A stretch of 13,417 bases of DNA from NCBI GenBank assembly GCA_031254955.1, contig JAIRTK010000130.1:1-13417 (forward strand), given 5' to 3'. A model generated the notes under the pieces. The model worked only from the letters and a program-made list of their open reading frames with translations, did no database searches and was not told where the DNA came from. This DNA is from Opitutaceae bacterium. GTDB taxonomy: Bacteria > Verrucomicrobiota > Verrucomicrobiia > Opitutales > Opitutaceae. Of this stretch, positions 1-4,785 are shown one piece after another (the stretch's first letter is position 1; the number at the start of each line of letters is the position of its first letter). The translations under genes were made by a program, and so were the position numbers.

Positions 1-7
1 GGCGGAC

Positions 8-130
8 GGGAGGGCGGGCCTTCGGCCCGTCAGCAGGTTTGGAAACCTGCGCTACGCAAGCAGCGCATAACATCAGTTAATAAAAGAGGTTTTCTTTGCG
101 TCTCCGCGACTTTGCGTGAGTTTTTCATGG
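8..130 (+). repeat. Composite dispersed repeat, copy A
   Basis: This is the full-length copy of an element made of three parts. Module 1 (8-65) contains two hairpins: a 6-base stem with a 3-base loop at 15-29 and an 8-base stem with a 2-base loop at 33-50. A 29-base AT-rich spacer follows (66-94). Module 2 (95-130) has the trinucleotide gcg at exact 8-base spacing (98, 106, 114) and ends in tttttcatgg. Module 1 is identical to 386-443 except for one base (cgcaag against cgtaag), and module 2 is identical to 444-479. The family looks like a REP- or MITE-type non-coding repeat, but no terminal inverted repeats or target duplication could be defined. Confidence 0.85.
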
Positions 131-146
131 TTCGGTTTATTGTCCA

Positions 147-171
147 CAGATTACACAGATTACCGCAGATT
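147..171 (+). repeat. Short direct repeat of cagatt
   Basis: Three cagatt units start at 147, 156 and 166, spaced 9 and 10 bases. A weakly related inverted sequence (tgtgtggtctgcgg) follows at about 197-210. From memory, sequences of this kind occur as dispersed intergenic repeats in several environmental bacterial phyla; that was not checked here. No function is inferred. Confidence 0.5.
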
Positions 172-290
172 TTCATTAATGACAATTTATGAGACTTGTG
201 TGGTCTGCGGGCAGGTGAAACATTAAAAGAATCGCTGAGGATTTTGCGGGGGCGTGAAGGGTTTTTATGTTCTGGCGATTGGTGTTATGG

Positions 291-379
291 TTTATTCTCA
301 CGCGGAGGCGCGGAGAGGATGTTTTAATCATTGAGGTTACGCGCTGCCTCTGTCGTAACGCAGACTTCCGAGTCTGCTT
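291..379 (-). repeat. Composite dispersed repeat, inverted diverged copy C
   Basis: Read on the minus strand, this stretch repeats the order of copy A: a hairpin (360-377, 7-base stem), then a tail ending in gcagcg (342-347), then an AT-rich spacer recognisably like the spacer of copy A (both contain taac.tca.t followed by taaaa), then a diverged module 2 (about 297-316) that keeps two of the three 8-base-spaced gcg units. It lacks the outer GGCC hairpin of copies A and B. Against copy A the hairpin stem has two double substitutions that both preserve pairing, so the structure has been kept while the sequence drifted. Confidence 0.7.
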
Positions 380-385
380 CAGGGA

Positions 386-479
386 GGGAGGGCGGGCCTT
401 CGGCCCGTCAGCAGGTTTGGAAACCTGCGCTACGTAAGCAGCGTTTGCGTCTCCGCGACTTTGCGTGAGTTTTTCATGG
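386..479 (+). repeat. Composite dispersed repeat, copy B (spacer deleted)
   Basis: Module 1 (386-443) and module 2 (444-479) are essentially identical to copy A, but the 29-base spacer is missing, so the two modules are directly joined. The hairpins lie at 393-407 and 411-428. With the inverted copy at 342-379 it forms a larger imperfect palindrome (cgctgc at 342 against gcagcg at 438-443). In the leftward transcript of the sugar porter these stems would fold about 130-170 bases past the stop codon and could act as a 3'-end stabiliser, although no U-tract follows. Confidence 0.85.
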
Positions 480-489
480 CTCGGGTTTG

Positions 490-549
490 TTGAACAGAAG
501 AAATACGTCTTTATGGTTTTTTTGGTTCCCTTTGTTTTTTTCTGTTCAA
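490..549. repeat. 10-base inverted repeat just downstream of the sugar porter
   Basis: Perfect 10-base arms (ttgaacagaa at 490-499 and its reverse complement at 540-549) are separated by a 40-base loop, ending 13 bases downstream of the porter stop codon. The position suits a 3'-end structure of the leftward transcript. However, the loop is long and no U-tract follows on the minus strand, so this is not a canonical intrinsic terminator. Confidence 0.35.
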
Positions 550-562
550 AATACTGATTCGT

Positions 563-1963
563 TTATTTTGGCGGCTGGTTTTGCCGGGCTGTCAGGCGCG
601 ACTGCATTTCTTCCAGCGGGACGCCCTTGGTTTCCGGGAACCAGCGCAGGACGACGGCGATTTGCACGAGCATCATGGCGGCGAAGAAATAAAACGGCAC
701 GCCCGCGCCCGGCGCGCCGGCGTCCTTGGCGAAGACCGGGAACAGCCATGAGATCGCGGCGGCGAAAACCCAGTGCGTCGCGCTGCCCAGCGTCTGGCCT
801 TTTGCGCGGACGGCGTTGGGAAATATCTCGCTTATATACACCCAGATCACCGCGCCCTGCCCGAAGGCGTGGCAGGCGATGTAGCCAATCAGCAGCCACA
901 CCAGCGCGCCCTGGTGCTGGTTGACGGTGAAAATCCACGCCACGCCGAGCAGCGCGGCGCCGGTGCCGGCGGCGCACGCGAGCAGCAGCGGCCTGCGCCC
1001 GACCTTGTCTATGATCACCATGCCGAGCATCGTGAATATCAAATTGGCCGCGCCGATGACGACCGATTGCAGGTCGCCGGAGACCTTGGTGAAGCCCGCC
1101 ATGGTGAAGATGGGGTTCAAATAATACAACAGCGCGTTGATGCCGTCCATCTGGTTGAAAAACGCCACCGAGAACGCGAGGAAAACAGGCAGCGCGTATT
1201 TTTTCTGGAACAGCGGCTCGGCGCGGCCCGCGGCGGCGTCCGCGCTTGCGGCGCGAAGCGAGGCGCGCACGGCGGCGACCTGGGCGGCGGCGTCACCGCC
1301 GGCGCCGGCGCCGGTTTGCGCAAAGATGGTCTCCGCCTCGGCGTCGCGCCCGCGCATCACCAGCCAGCGCGGGCTTTCGGGAATCGCGCCGAGCAGCAGC
1401 CAGAACGCCAGCGCCGGCGCCGCCTCCACGCCGAGTTTCCAGCGCCACTCCAGCGCGCCGGTGTCCGCGAGGCCGATGAGGTAGTTCGACAAAAACGCGA
1501 CGAGGATGCCGAGCACGATGTTGAACTGGAAAAACGCGCCGAGCCGCCCGCGCCATTTCGCCGGCGCGATTTCGGCCAGATACATCGGGCAGATCACGGT
1601 CGAGCCGCCGATGCCCACGCCGCCGATGACGCGGAAAATCACCAGCGACCAGAAATCCCACGCCAGCCCGCAGCCGATGGCGGAGACAAAAAACAGGACG
1701 GCGGAAATCACGAGGCAGCGGCGGCGTCCGTAGAGGTCGCCGGGCTTGCCGGCGATGAGGCAGCCGACGATGGTGCCGATGAGCGCCGAGGCGGTCATGA
1801 AGCCCTGTTCGCCGCCGGAGAGGCTGAACAATGTTTTCAACTGGTCCTGCGCGCCGGAGATGACGCAGGTGTCGAAGCCGAAGAGGAGTCCGCCGAGCGC
1901 GGCCACGAGGGAGCAACGCAGCAGGTAGGCGTTGGGCGAGGAGTTTGGTTTTTCGGAGGTCAT
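563..1963 (-). CDS. MFS sugar porter (sugar:H+ symporter family)
   Basis: This 466-residue inner-membrane transporter of the sugar porter family (Pfam Sugar_tr) probably takes up a hexose such as fructose, or sucrose, with protons. Family signatures appear in order: GFDTCVISGA in helix 1 (29-38), GDLYGRRR between helices 2 and 3 (75-82), RVIGGVGIGG (111-120), the PMYLAEIAPAKWRGR motif (126-140), PESPRWL ending the first half (195-201), NQMDGINALLYY in helix 7 (270-281), DKVGRRP (319-325), SEIFPNAVRAKGQ (378-390) and the C-terminal PETKG (443-447). The length is normal. Family members usually have QQ at the start of the helix-7 motif; here it is NQ. A low-complexity Ala/Gly-rich central loop (about 214-248) links the halves. 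The start at 1963 leaves the usual short N-terminal tail and has no Shine-Dalgarno sequence. It follows the GH32 gene on the same strand after 286 bases, consistent with import of the enzyme's product. The exact substrate is inferred. Confidence 0.94.
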   Translation of the reverse strand: MTSEKPNSSPNAYLLRCSLVAALGGLLFGFDTCVISGAQDQLKTLFSLSGGEQGFMTASALIGTIVGCLIAGKPGDLYGRRRCLVISAVLFFVSAIGCGLAWDFWSLVIFRVIGGVGIGGSTVICPMYLAEIAPAKWRGRLGAFFQFNIVLGILVAFLSNYLIGLADTGALEWRWKLGVEAAPALAFWLLLGAIPESPRWLVMRGRDAEAETIFAQTGAGAGGDAAAQVAAVRASLRAASADAAAGRAEPLFQKKYALPVFLAFSVAFFNQMDGINALLYYLNPIFTMAGFTKVSGDLQSVVIGAANLIFTMLGMVIIDKVGRRPLLLACAAGTGAALLGVAWIFTVNQHQGALVWLLIGYIACHAFGQGAVIWVYISEIFPNAVRAKGQTLGSATHWVFAAAISWLFPVFAKDAGAPGAGVPFYFFAAMMLVQIAVVLRWFPETKGVPLEEMQSRLTARQNQPPK

Positions 1964-1971
1964 AAAAAAGG

Positions 1972-1997
1972 GAGGTTTTATTCACTGAGGTTGCGCG
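1972..1997 (-). repeat. Partial copy D of the composite repeat spacer
   Basis: The stretch ttttattcactgaggttgcg matches the spacer of inverted copy C (323-342) at most positions and also resembles the reverse complement of copy A's spacer. The hairpin module next to it is not clearly conserved. It lies within about 10 bases of the porter ATG, so the 5' untranslated sequence of that gene appears to derive from the repeat. Confidence 0.45.
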
Positions 1998-2137
1998 GGC
2001 CGGCGTCGTGCAGGCGCGGGAGCGACGGCAGGGAGGCAGTGCCGGCAAGGAGGCTTCGGCGAGGCAGCCCTGCCTTGAGGGCAAAATTTCGTCGGGAAAG
2101 GGTATGATTTATGGACAGTTTCATGGTTTGTTTTTTT

Positions 2138-2217
2138 AATCACGGAAGCACGGAGGGACGGAAATACGGAAAAAAAAGGAAATGGGTTTGTTTTCGTGTT
2201 TCCACGCTTCCGTGATT
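2138..2217 (-). repeat. 17-base inverted repeat with 8-base periodic arms
   Basis: Arm 2138-2154 (aatcacggaagcacgga) pairs with 2201-2217 apart from two positions (2150 and 2151), and in minus-strand RNA both become G.U wobbles, giving an unbroken 17-base-pair stem with a 46-base loop. In the left arm and its continuation cgga recurs at 2143, 2151, 2159 and 2167, exactly 8 bases apart; in the right arm and beyond gatt recurs at 2214, 2222 and 2230. It lies 33 bases downstream of the GH32 stop. No U-tract follows in the transcript direction, so an RNA-stabilising or dispersed-repeat role fits better than an intrinsic terminator. Confidence 0.65.
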
Positions 2218-2249
2218 TTGTGATTCCGCGATTAAATCATGGGGTTGTT

Positions 2250-4592
2250 TTATTGGGTCGGGTGCATGTTCCAGACCTGGAGTTTTTCGAAGGTGACGGC
2301 GCCGTTGGCGGTGAGGGTGATGTTTTTCGCGTCGGGGCGGGTGGGATAGACGCGCTGGGTGAGGCATTGGCGGTCGTTCACGAAGATTTCCACAATGCTT
2401 TTGTCTATAAAGACGCGGAGGTCCACCGGCTCGCCCTTGGCGATGCCCTCAAGCGGGGCGGTCTGGCTGGTGGTGTAACGCCCGGCTTCCGTCAATTTTT
2501 TCCACTCGGGGCGGCTGGCGCTCGCGGTGGCGTAGCGGATTTTCGGGTCGAGGGTGGACTTGGACATGTCGGTGGAGAGCGTTTGCCTGTCGAGGTCGAT
2601 CCAGATGGGGAGTTGCTCGGCGCCGTCGGGAGTCTGGCGGACGATGAGGCCGAATTTGCCGGTTTTGCCGGGGAGGATTTTCGCGCGGATTTCGAGGGTG
2701 TCGCCGGCGACGCCCGCCAGCGGCGCCGAGCCGTTGACTTTTATATTGTCAAAGGCGCGCTCGTCGTGGCGGAGGATTTCCAGTTCGGGCGCGGGCTGGA
2801 TGCGGAGGGTGTTGTCGGGGAAAAGCGAGAGGATGCGCGGGAGCGAGGCGAGGGAGGCCCAGGCGTCGCTGGTGCGGTGGCCATAAACCCAGCCCCAGAA
2901 GACGCGGCGGCCCTTGCCGTCGAGGAGGGTTTCGGGGGCGCAGATGCTGCCGCCGGGCCAACTCATCCAGCCGTGGCGCTCGGGGAGGAATTTCTCGGCG
3001 GCGCGGTCCCAGACGCCGATGTAATAATGAAGTTTGTTTTGCGGGCGGTGGCAGTGCATGACGAGCATGTGCCTGCCGTTGCCGATGGGGAAGAAGTCGG
3101 GGCAGGCGGCGTCGGAGTATTCGGGAGTCCACTTGCGGTCGGATTTATAAAACGGGCCGCGATACTCCCAGTTGATCAAGTCGCGCGATTTATACAAGCT
3201 GCTGCTGTCGCCCTCGTAGCCGGGGGTTTTGTTGGTGTTGCCGACGAGGGCGTAGTAGGTGCCGTCGGGTTCGCGCCAGGCGCAGGGGTCGAAGACGCGG
3301 ACTTCGGGCGGTTGATTATTATACGGGATGACGGGGTTTTTCGGGTGCGGCGTCCATTTTATCAACTCGGGGTCGTCGGGGTCGGCGGCGGTGGAGATGC
3401 AGGTGCCGAGGTTGGGGACGTGATAGATGAGGGTGGGCGTGGGGGCGTCGTTGATTGCGTCGCCGCTGTAAATGCCGCGAGGCATGGTGCCGTCGAAGAC
3501 GGGGGCGACGGCGGGCGGGTGGTGAATCCAGTGGACGAGGTCGGCGCTGGAGGCGTGGAGCCAGATTTCGCGCGGGCGGTCGTTGTCGGCGCCGGCGAGG
3601 ACGGTGGCGGCGTCGGGGGCCTGGCGTCCGAGGAACATGACGTGGTAGCGGCCTTTGTGGAAGAGGGTGCCGTTGATGTCGTTCCAGAAACCATCGGGGG
3701 GCATGAGGTGGTAGCGGGGGCGGTGCGGGTCGGCGGCGAGTTTGGCGCGGAGGTCGCGGGCGGCGCGGAGTTGGTCAACAGTGGTGAGGCCGTCCTTGCC
3801 GGTGACGGCCTCGATTTTCGCGCGGCGGGCGGGATCGGCGACGGCGGCGGCGACAGCGGACGCGCCGCCGGAGAGGGCGGCGATTTCGCCGTCGGAGAGG
3901 GCGCGGGACCAGAGGGCGGCGTGGTCGATTTCGCCGCGCAGGTTTTTGCCGATGAGGATGGGCTGGGTGTTTTCGGCGAGGCGTCCAGCGACGGGGGCGC
4001 TGGCGGCGGCGAGGCCGTTGATGAAGAGGGTGACTCGTCGCCCGTCGTAGCGGGCGATGATGTCGTGCCACGCGCCGGCGGCGAGGGCGTCGGCGGGGGC
4101 GCGGATGCTGGCGGCGAGGCGCGGGGCGTTTTCGGTGCAGAATTCGAAGCCGAGGGCGCCGGTGTTGGAGTAGAGGTTGAAGGTGGTTTTGTCGTGGCCT
4201 TGGCGTTTGCAGAAGAGTTCGCCGTTGGGCAGGCGGGCGGCGTCGGGCTTGACGCGGAGGAGCAGGGTGAGCTGGTCGCCGCGCGGCTGGAAGGCGGGGC
4301 CGGCGTCGAGGTGGCCGCCGTCGAAGCGCGCGGCAAGGCCGTCGCCGCCACGGGCGAGCGAGGCGGCGCGGTCGGCGGCGGCGAGAGGGCGGCCAAGGGC
4401 GACGCGTCCGTTGACGGCGGGCGAGGCGGCGGCGGGGCGGTTGGCGGCGTCCATGTGCCAGACGGCGAAGGCGGAGGCGAGGATGTCGCGCGGCGCGGGG
4501 GCGGCGGCGGAGGCGGCAGTGGCGCGGGCGGCAAGGGCGAGGGCGGCAGTGGCGAGGGCAAGCGCGGCGAGGATGGGGCGGATGGGACTCAT
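2250..4592 (-). CDS. Secreted GH32 fructan/sucrose hydrolase with N-terminal LamG-like domain
   Basis: This 780-residue glycoside hydrolase of family 32 cleaves beta-fructosidic bonds (levan, inulin or sucrose). Residues 1 to about 30 form an Ala/Leu-rich signal peptide without a lipobox Cys, so it is periplasmic or secreted. Residues about 38-242 form a LamG/concanavalin-like sandwich, probably carbohydrate-binding. The five-bladed propeller spans about 290-600: WNDING (303-308) carries the expected nucleophile Asp305, YSGDAI (375-380) matches the FSGS-type motif, and VFDP (433-436) holds the transition-state Asp435 but lacks the usual Arg of RDP. The region usually reading ECPDF reads AACPDFFP (495-502), so the standard acid/base Glu is absent; Asp494 and Glu491 are nearby. 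A C-terminal beta-sandwich (about 610-775) contains the typical VFIDKSIVEIFVND. The start has no Shine-Dalgarno sequence but opens a clean signal peptide. It is followed by the sugar porter, its likely partner. The family call is firm; activity and substrate are not proven. Confidence 0.94.
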   Translation of the reverse strand: MSPIRPILAALALATAALALAARATAASAAAPAPRDILASAFAVWHMDAANRPAAASPAVNGRVALGRPLAAADRAASLARGGDGLAARFDGGHLDAGPAFQPRGDQLTLLLRVKPDAARLPNGELFCKRQGHDKTTFNLYSNTGALGFEFCTENAPRLAASIRAPADALAAGAWHDIIARYDGRRVTLFINGLAAASAPVAGRLAENTQPILIGKNLRGEIDHAALWSRALSDGEIAALSGGASAVAAAVADPARRAKIEAVTGKDGLTTVDQLRAARDLRAKLAADPHRPRYHLMPPDGFWNDINGTLFHKGRYHVMFLGRQAPDAATVLAGADNDRPREIWLHASSADLVHWIHHPPAVAPVFDGTMPRGIYSGDAINDAPTPTLIYHVPNLGTCISTAADPDDPELIKWTPHPKNPVIPYNNQPPEVRVFDPCAWREPDGTYYALVGNTNKTPGYEGDSSSLYKSRDLINWEYRGPFYKSDRKWTPEYSDAACPDFFPIGNGRHMLVMHCHRPQNKLHYYIGVWDRAAEKFLPERHGWMSWPGGSICAPETLLDGKGRRVFWGWVYGHRTSDAWASLASLPRILSLFPDNTLRIQPAPELEILRHDERAFDNIKVNGSAPLAGVAGDTLEIRAKILPGKTGKFGLIVRQTPDGAEQLPIWIDLDRQTLSTDMSKSTLDPKIRYATASASRPEWKKLTEAGRYTTSQTAPLEGIAKGEPVDLRVFIDKSIVEIFVNDRQCLTQRVYPTRPDAKNITLTANGAVTFEKLQVWNMHPTQ

Positions 4593-4785
4593 GGATTTGC
4601 GGGAAGGGGAGGCGGGCGGGTTGTGTCGGAGACTGCGCTGAAAATTCGCCTCGCTCCGGAATCAGCCAAGGGCAAAACTATCCAGATTGCCAAATTCCTG
4701 ACAGGACAGGTATATTACATGTCATGACTGGAATAATGTGATGGGGAAATGGCGGAGATCGCCCCCTCTCCCGCCCCGTCCTCTG
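4593..4785. promoter_or_regulatory. Spacer upstream of GH32 with candidate operator palindromes
   Basis: This 193-base gap between the autotransporter stop and the GH32 start has no gene. It is AT-richer in its middle (4670-4740) than the flanking genes and contains a perfect 8-base palindrome, gtcatgac, at 4721-4728 and a 9-base near-palindrome, cctgacagg, at 4697-4705. On the minus strand a taatat sequence (about 4712-4717) could act as a -10 element, but the -35 at a normal distance is poor. A separate GH32 promoter with a regulator site is plausible; the assignment is weak. Confidence 0.35.

Larger units (their letters stand above)
1..562. other. Gene-free region filled with dispersed repeats
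   Basis: This stretch downstream of the sugar porter has no convincing coding region on either strand; the open frames that enter it are antisense to the porter. It is AT-richer than the genes. It holds two direct copies (8-130 and 386-479) and one inverted, diverged copy (about 291-379) of a composite hairpin repeat, a triple cagatt repeat at 147-171, and an inverted repeat at 490-549. Because the porter is transcribed leftwards into it, the hairpins at 386-443 would lie in the 3' tail of that transcript. No tRNA, rRNA or CRISPR array is visible. Confidence 0.75.
1964..2249. other. Spacer between GH32 and sugar porter, with repeats
   Basis: The 286 bases between the GH32 stop and the porter start hold no gene. 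From the porter side there is a partial copy of the composite repeat (1972-1997), a GC-rich stretch (1998-2080) bounded by a 7-base inverted pair (2027-2033 and 2068-2074), and an AT-richer part containing a long inverted repeat (2138-2217). No strong promoter could be recognised. A single transcript for both genes, possibly processed here, is possible but unproven. Confidence 0.6.

Noticed and set aside
8..479. CRISPR array
   Set aside because: The copies are few, in mixed orientation, of unequal spacing and structure, with no regular unique spacers and no cas genes.
490..549. Intrinsic terminator for the sugar porter
   Set aside because: The stem has a 40-base loop, is not GC-rich, and is not followed by a U-tract on the transcribed strand; kept only as an inverted repeat.
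773..2107. A 444-residue plus-strand frame over the sugar porter
   Set aside because: It is the complement of a clear 12-helix transporter and is rich in Arg, Ala, Asp and Gln with no family features.
4500..4592. Lipoprotein signal for surface display of GH32
   Set aside because: The Ala/Leu-rich leader contains no Cys near the cleavage region, so a lipobox is absent.
2196..4727. An 843-residue open frame on the plus strand covering the whole GH32 gene
   Set aside because: It is antisense to a well-supported GH32 gene, is extremely Gly/Ala/Val-rich and has no recognisable motif. Long antisense frames are expected where GC-rich third positions remove stop codons.
4752..4785. G-quadruplex on the minus strand after the autotransporter stop
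   Set aside because: Only three clear G-runs can be counted, so the usual four-run pattern is not met.
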